NCBI GenBank assembly: GCA_903909435.1
Contig: CAIVVT010000060.1
Coordinates: forward strand, 1-48,337
Length of the DNA stretch: 48,337 nucleotides
Origin: an uncultured Acidobacteriia bacterium
GTDB lineage: Bacteria > Acidobacteriota > Terriglobia > Bryobacterales > Bryobacteraceae
Reading direction: 5' to 3'
A program made the translations under genes and the position numbers. This document shows positions 15,540 through 23,889 of this stretch, piece after piece. The notes beneath the pieces were generated by a model, which made no database searches, was not told the DNA's origin, and saw only the letters and a list, made by a program, of their open reading frames with translations. Numbering within the stretch: the stretch's first letter is position 1; each line of letters opens with the position of its first letter.

Positions 15540-15561
15540 AAACCGTAACTTCTTACGGTTT
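15540..15561. repeat. 22-base hairpin, copy 2
   Basis: Identical to the hairpin at 15479-15500, including the CTTC loop; the final TTT runs on as TTTT. It ends 37 bases from the stop of the LytTR regulator gene. Read from the minus strand, the stem is followed by a short run of T, so it could terminate that transcript. Confidence 0.85.
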
Positions 15562-15598
15562 TGCATTTTGCGCGAGCCCCGCCTGGTGCCCGCAACCC

Positions 15599-16366
15599 TC
15601 AAAGTCCCAGGCGTTCTTTGAGTTCTTTCAGCCGTTCGCGCGAGACGGTCAGCTCCGTCTTCTTCTGATCTTTCAGGCGCAGCATCATCCGCCCACCGAA
15701 CCAACTGTAGAGTTCGTTGACGAATTCCAGGTTGACGATGGTGGAGCGGTGGACGCGCACGAAGCGCGCGGGATCGAGCTTCTCTTCGAGTTCCGCGATG
15801 GTGCGATCCACCGCCCAGTTCTTGTCGCCGGTGGCCGCGTAAGTCAGCTTGTCCTCGGCGAAAAAGTGGGTGATGCGCGAGAGTTCCAGGAAGTGCACGC
15901 GCTCGCCCGAACGAGAGGGAATGCGGTCCAGGCCGGCGCTCTGATGCGGCTGCAGCGCGGAGCTGATCTGGCGCAGCAGGTCCTTGATTTCCGGACGCGG
16001 AGCGTCGCCCCCCACCATGCGTTCGAGTTTCGAAAGCGCCCGGTCGAGCTGTTCCTGCTCGACGGGCTTCAACAGATAATCCACCGAGTGGTGTTCGAAG
16101 GCCCGCAGCGCGTACTGATCGTAGGCCGTGGTGAAGATCACCAGCGGCTGCCGGTCGAGCCGTCCCAGCAGATCGAAGCCGGTAAGCCCCGGCATCTGGA
16201 TGTCGAGAAACAAGACGTCCGGCGCGAGCAGTTCGATTTCCAGAGAGGCCCGTTCCGGGTCCGTCGCCGTCCCCAGAATCTCGACCCGCCCGTCCTCGCG
16301 CAGCATCCGCTCCAGACGCCGCAGGGCCAGCGGTTCGTCGTCTACCAGGAACGCGCGGGGCTTCAT
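15599..16366 (-). CDS. LytTR-family response regulator
   Basis: A 255-residue DNA-binding response regulator. The receiver domain has the acidic pair in FLVDDEP (residues 6-12), phosphoacceptor Asp55 in LFLDIQMPG and a conserved Lys in YLLKPVEQ. The C-terminal LytTR domain (about 150-250) shows RIPSRSGERVHFLELSRITHFF split over two lines of homology, FVRVHRSTIVNLEFV and the ending LKDQKKTELTVSRERLKELKERL. The ATG at 16366 is chosen over one twelve codons upstream because it overlaps the kinase stop by ATGA and starts directly with the receiver fold. It works with the LytS-type kinase encoded just upstream; targets unknown. Confidence 0.95.
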   Translation of the reverse strand: MKPRAFLVDDEPLALRRLERMLREDGRVEILGTATDPERASLEIELLAPDVLFLDIQMPGLTGFDLLGRLDRQPLVIFTTAYDQYALRAFEHHSVDYLLKPVEQEQLDRALSKLERMVGGDAPRPEIKDLLRQISSALQPHQSAGLDRIPSRSGERVHFLELSRITHFFAEDKLTYAATGDKNWAVDRTIAELEEKLDPARFVRVHRSTIVNLEFVNELYSWFGGRMMLRLKDQKKTELTVSRERLKELKERLGL

Positions 16367-17475
16367 GCTTTCACCAGGACGGGGAGCCGGAAGCGCACGC
16401 ACGCGCCGTCCTGCCCCGCGCCAATCTCAATCGAAGCCATGGAACCGTACAACGCCTCGAGCCTCTGCTCCAGCATGTCGAGCCCATGTCCCGCGCGCAA
16501 GGCCTGCCGCGAGAAGCCGGGCCCATCGTCGCGGACTTCGACGATCAGCGCGTCGCCGTCGCGGGCGATTTTGACCGCGATGAAGCCACCTTCGCGGCGC
16601 GTTGCGACGGCGTGCTTCATCGAATTCTCGATCAGCGTCTGCAGCGCATAGGCGGGCACTTCGACGGAGGTCAGCTCCGGCGGCGCGTCGATCTGGAAGC
16701 GCAGCCGCGACCCGAAGCGGGTGCGCTCGATTTCCAGGTAGTCGTTCACCAACCGCAGCTCGTCGCGCAGGCGGACGACGGGCGCCTGCTGCGAGTCGAG
16801 CGCAAAGCGCAGCAGCCGTGCCAGCCGCTCCAGCATCTCCTCGGCCCGCTTGGCGTCTTCCGGCAGCAGGGCCAGAATCGAGTTGATCGTGTTGAACAGG
16901 AAGTGCGGCTGCAGGCGCGATTGGAGCGAGTCGAAACGGGCCTCCGCCGCCAGTTTCGAAGCGCGCTCGCGCTCCAGTTGCTGTGTGCGCAGCTGCAGCG
17001 TCGTGGCCTGCACGCGCGCCTTCATGCTCTCGACCAGATACATGGCCGCGCCAATCATAATGGTGATCAGGACGCTGATCTCGGCCACCGAGCTGAAGAC
17101 CGTCCAGAACGTGCCGGCGGGGAAGACCGGCAGCAGGAAGGCGACGGACGTAGCGAGCAGCGGACCCGTCACGCCAACCAGGATCAGCAGCGCCAGGTAG
17201 GGCAGCCACAGCCTCCACCCGCTGTAGCGCGAAAGCCGGCAGGCGATGGGCGGAAGCAGAAACGCGGCCAAGTCGCCGGTGCAATGCGTGTAGATCTGAT
17301 ACAGCAACACGTGCGTCCAGGGACTGCGCGCGATGTCTTTGAACTCAAAGACGGTGTAGATCGCGAGAATCCCCAACCCCAGCGCGCTGTTGACGGCGAG
17401 CGTCAGCAATATGCGCCGGGACAGCGACTCCTGCCCAGCCGCCGGATCGGTTCGAAATGCGTCGGACAAAGGCAT
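16363..17475 (-). CDS. LytS-type membrane sensor histidine kinase
   Basis: A 370-residue kinase. The N-terminal half has four to five hydrophobic segments (residues 21-43, 66-80, 92-118, 130-148) with no large periplasmic loop. A coiled-coil linker (150-180) leads to the His_kinase block SRLQPHFLFNTINS with phosphorylated His191. The ATPase region has LQTLIENSMKHA (N box), VRDDGPGF (G1) and GHGLDMLEQRL (G2). This architecture is typical of LytS/YehU kinases paired with LytTR regulators. It overlaps the regulator by four bases and starts 18 bases after a TPR-protein gene, so the three likely form one transcript. Confidence 0.95.
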   Translation of the reverse strand: MPLSDAFRTDPAAGQESLSRRILLTLAVNSALGLGILAIYTVFEFKDIARSPWTHVLLYQIYTHCTGDLAAFLLPPIACRLSRYSGWRLWLPYLALLILVGVTGPLLATSVAFLLPVFPAGTFWTVFSSVAEISVLITIMIGAAMYLVESMKARVQATTLQLRTQQLERERASKLAAEARFDSLQSRLQPHFLFNTINSILALLPEDAKRAEEMLERLARLLRFALDSQQAPVVRLRDELRLVNDYLEIERTRFGSRLRFQIDAPPELTSVEVPAYALQTLIENSMKHAVATRREGGFIAVKIARDGDALIVEVRDDGPGFSRQALRAGHGLDMLEQRLEALYGSMASIEIGAGQDGACVRFRLPVLVKA

Positions 17476-17493
17476 GGGAGCTTACCTCGCGTT

Positions 17494-18192
17494 CTATTGG
17501 CAGTCGATACAGGTACGCTTGTCGACAGGATACGACGGATCCTTCAGCCAGGCTTCGGCCCGCCTGGCGTACTCCGTGCCCGGCAGTTCCTTCACGATCC
17601 GCTCCAGGCAGGCGTGCGACCTGTCCTTGTCGCCCGAGCGGTCGTAGCCGTCCGCGAGGCTCGCCAGCAGTTCGCCCCGTTCGCGCTCGGGTAGCGCGGA
17701 GAAGTGATCCTTGTGGAGTTCGAGGATCGCGTTGAAGTCAGCCAGGCTCTTTTCGAGCAACGCGGGCTGCCAGTCCGGCGGCACGCGGCGCGAGGCGATC
17801 AGCAGCGTGTTGCCGCGCTGGCTGCGCACGTCGATGTTCGCCGGTTGGAGTTGAACGGCCTTGTCCAGCAGCGCCATGCCCTGCTCCCAGAGTTCGGTGC
17901 CCTTCTGCATATCGCCATCGTCGAGAAAGGCGCGTCCGGAAAGAGCGAGCGTGGCGGAGCCTAGAAAGACCATCGCTTCGGCATGCGCCGGCTGTGCGTC
18001 CAGGATCTTCCGGGTGGCGGCGACGGCGCGGTCGAAGGCCGGGCGGTCGCCGCGAAATCCCGCATAAAAGTCCTCGCGAATCTGTTTGTCCAGGTGCGGC
18101 TGCGACTCCGCGGCGTGGATCTCACGCGGTTGCGAACAGAAGCCGAGGATCAGGCCGATTCCGGCGGAGAGGGAGAGAAGCGCTCGTTTCAT
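17494..18192 (-). CDS. Secreted TPR-repeat protein with C-terminal CxxC
   Basis: A 232-residue protein with an N-terminal signal sequence (MKRALLSLSAGIGLILGF then CSQ). The Cys after the hydrophobic stretch does not sit in a canonical lipobox, so lipidation is uncertain. The rest is helical with TPR-like repeats, e.g. AEAMVFLGSATLALSG, GMALLDKAVQLQPANIDV and DRSHACLERIVKELPGT. The protein ends DKRTCIDCQ, a CxxC only two residues from the C-terminus. The ATG at 18192 is chosen because a signal peptide starts there; the longer upstream reading is not hydrophobic or conserved in style. It is first in an operon with a LytS kinase and LytTR regulator, so it may sense or buffer the signal of that pair. 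Confidence 0.8.
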   Translation of the reverse strand: MKRALLSLSAGIGLILGFCSQPREIHAAESQPHLDKQIREDFYAGFRGDRPAFDRAVAATRKILDAQPAHAEAMVFLGSATLALSGRAFLDDGDMQKGTELWEQGMALLDKAVQLQPANIDVRSQRGNTLLIASRRVPPDWQPALLEKSLADFNAILELHKDHFSALPERERGELLASLADGYDRSGDKDRSHACLERIVKELPGTEYARRAEAWLKDPSYPVDKRTCIDCQ

Positions 18193-18331
18193 GGTTTCAG
18201 TCTGCCTCCGGGTTTCGTTCGGGATGCCGCGATTCCGACGAAGCGGCGAAGTTCCGGACGAACGGATGGGATTGAGCGATGAAACGCATAGGCATGAGGG
18301 CTGTGGGAAGGCGCCTGCTAAGCTCTTGAGG

Positions 18332-19558
18332 ATGACCCGGAGCGTCAAGCTGTGGACGCCGGCGGCAGCCATGCTGGCCGTCTCGCTGATCAGCTATATC
18401 GACCGCAACACGCTGGCGCTGCTGGCGCCGGTGATCCTGCGCGAGAACGGCCTGTCGGCGGAGCAGTACGGCTGGATCATCTCGGCGTTCTCGGTCACCT
18501 ACATGGCGGCAAATCCGTTGTGGGGGCGCTGGCTCGACCGTTGGGGACTGCGCTGGGGCATGACGGCGGCGGTCGTACTGTGGACCCTGGCCTCGGCCTC
18601 GCACGCCCTGGTCGCTGGCTTCCTGGGCTTCGCCATTGCCCGCGCGGCGCTCGGATTCGGCGAGGGCGCCACGTTCCCGGGAGGGCTGCGCACGGCCGTA
18701 CAGACGCTGCCGGGGCACCTGCAATCGCGCGGCGCTGCGCTGGCCTACAGCGGAGGGTCGCTGGGCGCGGTGCTGACGCCGCTGATCATCCGCCCGGTGT
18801 ACGAGGCCTGGGGCTGGCGTGGGGCGTTTCTGTTTACGGGCGGTGTGGGCGCGTTGTGGGTACTGGTCTGGCTGGCGCTCTCCCAGCGGGACGATCTGCG
18901 CCTGATCCCGCCCCGCAACCCCGCCGCACCTCGACCGGAAAGAGTCGGACTCACCTGGAGCGACCCGCGGCTATGGAGCTACATGGCGAGCTACGCCCTG
19001 TGCGGCCTGCCGCTGGCTTTCGTGCTCTACCACGGGCCCATCTACCTCGACCGGGGACTGCATAAGACGCAGAGCGAGATTGCCGGCGTGCTGTGGATCC
19101 CGCCGCTGGGATGGGAAATTGGCTACTTCGCGTGGGGCTGGCTGGCCGACCGGTGGGGCCGCGCGCGGGAAGGCTTAAGCGGATTCCGGCGTCTGACCTG
19201 GATCGCGCTCGTGCTGATGCTGCCGCTGGCAGCCACGCCGTGGGTGAGCAGCTACGCGGGCACGCTGCTGCTGCTGTTCTGGGCCATGTTCGTCGCGGGC
19301 GGCAACGTGATCGTTAGTATCTCCTACGCGACCCGGGTCTTCGGGTCGGCCAACTCCGGATTGCTGGCGGGGCTCGGCGCGGGCTCCTGGTCGGCGTTGG
19401 TGGCGTTGGTGATGCCGTGGTTCGGGCGCATGATGGACCAGCACCGGTTCGCGGAGGCGTTCGGCCTGGCCACGCTGCTGCCGGTCCTCGGGTTCTGCGT
19501 GTGGCTGTGGGTGAACCGTGCCCGGCGGGCCGCCCCCGCGCCACAATGCGCGCCATAA
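18332..19558 (+). CDS. MFS transporter, anion:cation symporter (hexuronate/organic acid) type
   Basis: A 408-residue major facilitator transporter with about twelve hydrophobic helices. Helix 1 contains SYIDRNTLALLAP, close to the 'D-R-x-x-L/I' signature of the ACS family, and the loop between helices 2 and 3 carries NPLWGRWLDRWGLRWG (MFS motif A). Helix 4-5 region RAALGFGEGATFPGG is also typical of ACS members such as ExuT or phthalate/glucarate transporters. Expected substrates are sugar acids or other organic anions taken up with protons. The ATG at 18332 follows TTGAGG and gives a normal N-terminus; the longer reading overlaps the divergent TPR gene. It stands 37 bases upstream of ppx but probably has an unrelated job. 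Confidence 0.9.
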   Translation: MTRSVKLWTPAAAMLAVSLISYIDRNTLALLAPVILRENGLSAEQYGWIISAFSVTYMAANPLWGRWLDRWGLRWGMTAAVVLWTLASASHALVAGFLGFAIARAALGFGEGATFPGGLRTAVQTLPGHLQSRGAALAYSGGSLGAVLTPLIIRPVYEAWGWRGAFLFTGGVGALWVLVWLALSQRDDLRLIPPRNPAAPRPERVGLTWSDPRLWSYMASYALCGLPLAFVLYHGPIYLDRGLHKTQSEIAGVLWIPPLGWEIGYFAWGWLADRWGRAREGLSGFRRLTWIALVLMLPLAATPWVSSYAGTLLLLFWAMFVAGGNVIVSISYATRVFGSANSGLLAGLGAGSWSALVALVMPWFGRMMDQHRFAEAFGLATLLPVLGFCVWLWVNRARRAAPAPQCAP

Positions 19559-19594
19559 TGAAGGCTCCAGGGGCGGAAAGCCCAACCCACGAAA

Positions 19595-21127
19595 ATGCCT
19601 AAGTACGCGGCAATCGACATCGGCAGCAATTCGGTCCGCATGCTCGCGGCGGAAGTCGAATCCGGAACCCCTCCGCGCGTGCTGGCCGAGGACCGGCAAG
19701 TCACCCGTTTGGGCGAAAGCGTCTTCCTGACCGGCCAGATCGACGAGGCATCGGCGGCGCTGACGTTGTCCACGCTGGAGCGCATGGCCAACACGTACCG
19801 CCAGCAGAACGTGCTGGCAACGCGCGTGGTGGCCACCTCGGCCGTGCGGGACGCGCAAAACCAGGCGCAGTTTCTGGAGCGCGCCACAGCCATCATCGGC
19901 CAGCCGGTCGAGATCATTTCGGGTCAGGAAGAAGCCCGCCTGATTCACCTGGGCGTGGAGTCGAGATGGCCGCACCCGGAAGAGCGGCTGTTGATCATCG
20001 ACATCGGCGGGGGCAGCGCCGAGATCATCGAAGCCGAAAACGGACGGCTGAAGCGCGCCTTTTCCCGGCCGCTCGGCGCCGTCCGGGTCCAGTCCGTGTT
20101 TTTGAAGGACGACCCGCCCTCGCGCGACGCTCTCAGCCGGATGGAAGAGTTCATCACCGAGAAACTGGCCGTCGCCGCGCAGAAGATCGGTTCGGGCCAT
20201 TTCGACCGGGCCATCGGCACGGCCGCCTCCGCTTCCGCGGTAGTCTGTGCGGCCAACCGCATCCCGCGCGCGGACCGTGAATTGGCCGACCGGAAGAAGG
20301 TTTCTACCGCGCAATTGCGGCGCTTGTACCGCGAATTGTCGAAGCTGGACCTGGCGTCGCGGCGCAGAGTGGAGGGGCTGGGGTACCGCCGGGCGGAGAT
20401 CATTCTGCCGGGCGTGGCCGTGCTGCTGCGCACGCTCGAAACATTCGGCCTGAGCGGGTTGAGCTACTGCGCGGCGGGCGTCCGCGACGGCATCATCCGG
20501 GACCTGGCCGATCGCGGAGCGGGGCGCGAACAGGCGCGCCTGAACCGCGAGCAGCGCGACATGGTGGAGCAGTTCGCACGCCGCTTTGGCGTGGACCTGA
20601 AGCACGCCCGAAAGGTGGCGCACTTCTCCCTGGAACTGTTCCACACGCTCGGCAATCTGCACCAACTCCCGCCGGGCGAGGGCCGCCTGCTGGAAGCCGC
20701 CGCCTATCTCCGCGATGTGGGGCACGCCATCAGCGACACCGGCCATCATAAGCACTCGCTGTACATCGTGTCCAACGCCGACCTGGGCGGCTTCACCGAT
20801 ACCGAACGGCTGCACGTGGCTATGCTCTGCCGCTACCACCGCAAGTCGATGCCGGTGCCGCGGCATGGCGAGTTCATGGCCCTGCCCCCGGAGAACCGGC
20901 GGGCGATTACGCTGCTGGCCCCGCTGCTGCGCATCGCCGACGCCCTGGACCGCAGCCGCGAACAGCGGGTGGAGCAAATCGAATGCACGGTGGCTCCAAA
21001 TGGAGTCATCCTGAAACTGAAGGCCAGTCAGGACATAGAACTGGAGAAGTGGGCCGTCGAGGGAGCGGCGGCGGCATTCTGGCAGGTCTACGGCCGGCCC
21101 CTGGTCGTCGAAAGCGCCGCATCGTGA
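19595..21127 (+). CDS. ppx: Exopolyphosphatase / guanosine pentaphosphatase with HD domain
   Basis: A 510-residue enzyme of the ASKHA fold. IDIGSNSVRMLAAEV (residues 7-21) is the phosphate-1 loop; VVATSAVRDAQN and IISGQEEARL follow; LLIIDIGGGSAEII (about 131-144) is the phosphate-2 loop with the catalytic region. From about residue 320 there is a helical HD-type domain with LRDVGHAISDTGHHKHSLYI, as in the long Ppx/GppA form. It releases phosphate from polyphosphate ends or converts pppGpp to ppGpp. Its stop overlaps the start of a CHAD-domain gene (GTGA), and CHAD domains bind polyphosphate, which favours the polyphosphate role. Confidence 0.92.
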   Translation: MPKYAAIDIGSNSVRMLAAEVESGTPPRVLAEDRQVTRLGESVFLTGQIDEASAALTLSTLERMANTYRQQNVLATRVVATSAVRDAQNQAQFLERATAIIGQPVEIISGQEEARLIHLGVESRWPHPEERLLIIDIGGGSAEIIEAENGRLKRAFSRPLGAVRVQSVFLKDDPPSRDALSRMEEFITEKLAVAAQKIGSGHFDRAIGTAASASAVVCAANRIPRADRELADRKKVSTAQLRRLYRELSKLDLASRRRVEGLGYRRAEIILPGVAVLLRTLETFGLSGLSYCAAGVRDGIIRDLADRGAGREQARLNREQRDMVEQFARRFGVDLKHARKVAHFSLELFHTLGNLHQLPPGEGRLLEAAAYLRDVGHAISDTGHHKHSLYIVSNADLGGFTDTERLHVAMLCRYHRKSMPVPRHGEFMALPPENRRAITLLAPLLRIADALDRSREQRVEQIECTVAPNGVILKLKASQDIELEKWAVEGAAAAFWQVYGRPLVVESAAS

Positions 21128-21597
21128 GCACGAGGATTCAAAGCTGGACATCGCCGCCTGCGCACTTCGCCAGGGTCTCGCTGGACTCGCGACTGGCGAA
21201 AATGCTGGAGCAGGTGGAGCGATGCACGGCCAAAGCCGGCGTCGATGAAGTGCACGATCTGCGCGTGTCGATTCGCAGGTTCTCGCAGGCGCTGCGCATT
21301 TTCGCCTCCCTGCTGAGCGCCAAGCCGGTTAAATCCATGCGCAAAGCGCTGCGTCCTGTGATGGAGGCGGCCGGGTGCGTCCGCGACCTGGACGTCGGCA
21401 TGGAGCGGCTGATCGACGACGGATTGGAAGAAAACAGCGTGGTGTTGGAGGGCATGCGCACGGAGCGCCGCCGAGGCGAACTGGCTCTGCGCGGACGCCT
21501 GCTGCTGCTGAAATCCAAGGAACCGCGCAGGACCTGGCCGTCCGGCCTGCACGTCCACGCGACCAGCTCGGCCAATCGGGAGAGCGGCGGAGTATGA
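21124..21597 (+). CDS. CHAD domain protein, N-terminal half
   Basis: A 157-residue protein starting with GTG at 21124, overlapping the ppx stop by four bases. Residues 38-50 (VDEVHDLRVSIRR) and AAGCVRDLDVGMERL near 90 are the two hallmark motifs of the first half of CHAD (conserved histidine alpha-helical) domains, which bind inorganic polyphosphate through His, Arg and Lys. The second half is encoded separately by the next gene, which begins at 21594 with an ATGA overlap. The last 20 residues (after LLLLKSKEPRR) look non-helical and may be a short tail produced by the split. A longer upstream reading in this frame lies inside ppx and is not used. Confidence 0.85.
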   Translation: MSTRIQSWTSPPAHFARVSLDSRLAKMLEQVERCTAKAGVDEVHDLRVSIRRFSQALRIFASLLSAKPVKSMRKALRPVMEAAGCVRDLDVGMERLIDDGLEENSVVLEGMRTERRRGELALRGRLLLLKSKEPRRTWPSGLHVHATSSANRESGGV

Positions 21598-22145
21598 AGA
21601 AGAAGATCCGTCCGCTCGCCTGGAACACCTCCGCGAACTCCGGAGAAAATGCCCGGCGCATCCTGCCGCGTCTGGCGCGCGAGTTCTTCGCATTGGGACG
21701 CGCGGCGCACGGAGCAAATTCGTCGCCGGCCCAACTGCACGCCTTCCGGTTGTCGGCCAAGCGGTTTCGCTACACGCTGGAGTTGTTCGAGCCGATGTAC
21801 GGGCCGATGCTGGCCGATCGCCTGGAGCAGGTGCGGAAGATCCAAGGTTTGTTGGGAGCGCGCCAGGACTGCGTCGTGCTGGCCGAGCGGTTGAGCAAGC
21901 TGGCGGGCGAACCGGGGCCGGTGCGGGAAGTGCTCGCCAAGCTCAACGCGGAGGGACGCGCGCTGGAGGAGAAGTTCCGCCGCTACTGGCGCGAGACGTT
22001 CGACGCCGAAGGCGCGGAGACACTGTGGGTGCGCTACCTGGAGCGGCGGCCGGTGGAAACCGGAGCGCCGGCCGGGGCGATTCGCAAGCAGGCGGCGGTA
22101 AAGTCCGCCGCGAAGCGCAGCACTGCAGCCAAGCACGATGGATGA
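21594..22145 (+). CDS. CHAD domain protein, C-terminal half
   Basis: A 183-residue protein starting at the ATG at 21594, overlapping the preceding stop as ATGA. It begins MKKKIRPLAW and then carries ENARRILPRLAREF and the second CHAD hallmark LHAFRLSAKRFRYTLELFEPMYG (about 42-65), followed by VRKIQGLLGARQDCVVL. These belong to the second half of a CHAD domain, so together the two genes supply the parts of a single domain. The C-terminus is Lys/Ala-rich (KQAAVKSAAKRS), which may help bind polyphosphate. The frame is open further upstream, but that reading is not CHAD-like, so the ATG is preferred. Either a real split or an assembly frameshift could explain this. Confidence 0.85.
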   Translation: MKKKIRPLAWNTSANSGENARRILPRLAREFFALGRAAHGANSSPAQLHAFRLSAKRFRYTLELFEPMYGPMLADRLEQVRKIQGLLGARQDCVVLAERLSKLAGEPGPVREVLAKLNAEGRALEEKFRRYWRETFDAEGAETLWVRYLERRPVETGAPAGAIRKQAAVKSAAKRSTAAKHDG

Positions 22146-22238
22146 CCTGCGATTAGGGCCCCCAAGTCCCAGCCAGTTCAATCCGCATTCGGACCCGGCC
22201 AACAATCGGCGCAGCCATTTCCTGTAAAATGACGCCGC

Positions 22239-23876
22239 ATGCGTTGGGCACAGATTTACACACCCGCGGGCGGGAGCCTGCTCTGGTCGGCGGGCATCGC
22301 GGCGATCCCGCTGCTGGTGCTGCTGGTCCTGCTGGGCGGCTTTCGTAAGCCCGGCTGGCTGGCGGCTCTCGCGGCACTGCTCACGGCTTTTGGAGTCGTC
22401 ACTACCGTCTACGGCATGCCCATGACGCTGGCTTTAAGCGCGAGCGCTTACGGGGCCGCGTTCGGACTCTTCCCCATCTGCTGGATTATGTTCTGGTCGA
22501 TCGTGCTCTACCGCATGACGGTGGCGACCAACCGCTTCGACGTCATCAAGGACTCGATCGGTAACCTGACCGGCGACCGGCGTCTGCAAGCGCTGCTGAT
22601 CGCGTTTTGTTTCGGGGCATTTGTCGAAGGAGCGGCAGGATTTGGAGCGCCCGTGGCTGTAGCCGCCGCCATGCTGACGGGCCTTGGCTTCTCGCCGTTC
22701 TACGCCGCTGGCATCTGCCTGCTGGCCAACACCGCGCCCGTGGCCTTTGGATCGATCGGCATACCGATCATCACGCTGGCAGGCATCACTGGGTTGAAGC
22801 CGGAGCTGCTGAGCGCCATGGTCGGACGCCTGTGCGCCCCGTTGTCGCTGCTCATTCCGGCCTACCTGGTGGCGGTGATGGGCGGGTGGCGGGGACTGCG
22901 CGGCGTATGGCCCGCGGCGGCGGCCTGCGGCTCGGCTTTCGCCGCGACGCAATTGCTGGTTTCGAACCTGCTGGGGCCGCAATTGACGGACATCCTGGCC
23001 TCGCTGGCGGGCATGTGCGCGCTGATTGCCGTGCTCAAGACCTGGAAGCCGAAAGACCATTTCTCCTTGCCTGGAGACAAACCGGAAGCGAGCCGGCCGC
23101 CGCACCACACCGTGCGCGAGGTGTTCAGCGCGTGGCTGCCTTACGGACTGCTGGTGCTGTGCGTGCTGGCCTGGGGCAACGACTGGGCCAAGCCGATTCT
23201 GGGACGGCAGACCGTCCTGCTGGATTGGCCGCTGCTGCACAATGCGGTGCTGCAGCAGGCGCCGGCGGTGGCGCACGCGGGTCCGTACGCGGCGCGCTAC
23301 AAAGTGGACTGGCTGGCGGCTTCGGGCACGGCCTGCCTGCTGGCCTGCCTGCTCACGGCAATGGTCGCGCGCATGTCGCCCGTTGCATTTTTGAGAGTCG
23401 TCAGGGAGACGGCGGTGCAACTGGCGCGACCGGTCCTGACGGTAAGCACCGTGCTCGCACTGGCGTTTCTGATGAACTATAGCGGTGCGACGGCCACGCT
23501 GGGTCTGGCGCTGGCGGGGACCGGTGCGGCCTTTCCGTTTTTCAGCGCCCTGCTGGGCTGGATCGGGGTCTTCCTGACCGGCAGCGACACCTCCGCCAAT
23601 GCGCTGTTCGGCAGCTTGCAAGTGGTCACGGCAAACCGGTTAGGGCTGAGCCCTGTACTGATGGCGGCGGCCAATTCGAGCGGCGGCGTCATGGGCAAGA
23701 TGATCAGCCTGCAGAGCATTGCTGTGGCCGTGGCCGCCACGGGTCTGGCGCAAGGCGACGAATCGCGATTGTTCCGCTTCACGCTGAAACACAGCGTGCT
23801 GCTGGCATCGTCGATCGGCGTGATCGTACTGTTCTATGCCTACGTGATGCCGCTGTGGGTGCCGATCTCCCACTGA
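22239..23876 (+). CDS. lctP: L-lactate permease family transporter
   Basis: A 545-residue inner-membrane transporter with about fourteen hydrophobic segments. Visible family blocks are FGAFVEGAAGFGAPVAVAAA (near 128-147), ANTAPVAFGSIGIPI (near 163-177), and near the end WIGVFLTGSDTSANALFG and AANSSGGVMGKMISLQS. These are the standard signatures of LctP/GlcA (lactate/glycolate:H+ symport). Length matches the family (about 550). The ATG at 22239 lies after a short intergenic stretch following the CHAD genes; the ribosome-binding site is weak. Its stop is only 13 bases from the stop of the convergent Na+/solute symporter gene, so the two transcripts almost certainly overlap at their 3' ends. Confidence 0.93.
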   Translation: MRWAQIYTPAGGSLLWSAGIAAIPLLVLLVLLGGFRKPGWLAALAALLTAFGVVTTVYGMPMTLALSASAYGAAFGLFPICWIMFWSIVLYRMTVATNRFDVIKDSIGNLTGDRRLQALLIAFCFGAFVEGAAGFGAPVAVAAAMLTGLGFSPFYAAGICLLANTAPVAFGSIGIPIITLAGITGLKPELLSAMVGRLCAPLSLLIPAYLVAVMGGWRGLRGVWPAAAACGSAFAATQLLVSNLLGPQLTDILASLAGMCALIAVLKTWKPKDHFSLPGDKPEASRPPHHTVREVFSAWLPYGLLVLCVLAWGNDWAKPILGRQTVLLDWPLLHNAVLQQAPAVAHAGPYAARYKVDWLAASGTACLLACLLTAMVARMSPVAFLRVVRETAVQLARPVLTVSTVLALAFLMNYSGATATLGLALAGTGAAFPFFSALLGWIGVFLTGSDTSANALFGSLQVVTANRLGLSPVLMAAANSSGGVMGKMISLQSIAVAVAATGLAQGDESRLFRFTLKHSVLLASSIGVIVLFYAYVMPLWVPISH

Positions 23877-23889
23877 CACCGGGAGGGAA

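Noticed and set aside
15479..15561. Possible CRISPR array
   Set aside because: Only two copies of a 22-base palindrome with one 39-base spacer and no cas genes; a hairpin pair is a better description.
19175..21151. 658-residue open frame on the minus strand
   Set aside because: It is antisense to the MFS transporter and ppx genes, both with clear family motifs, and its own sequence is rich in Arg/His/Gln with no recognisable domain. It arises from high G/C content.
22434..23621. 395-residue minus-strand open frame
   Set aside because: Antisense to the lactate permease gene; no hydrophobic or family pattern.
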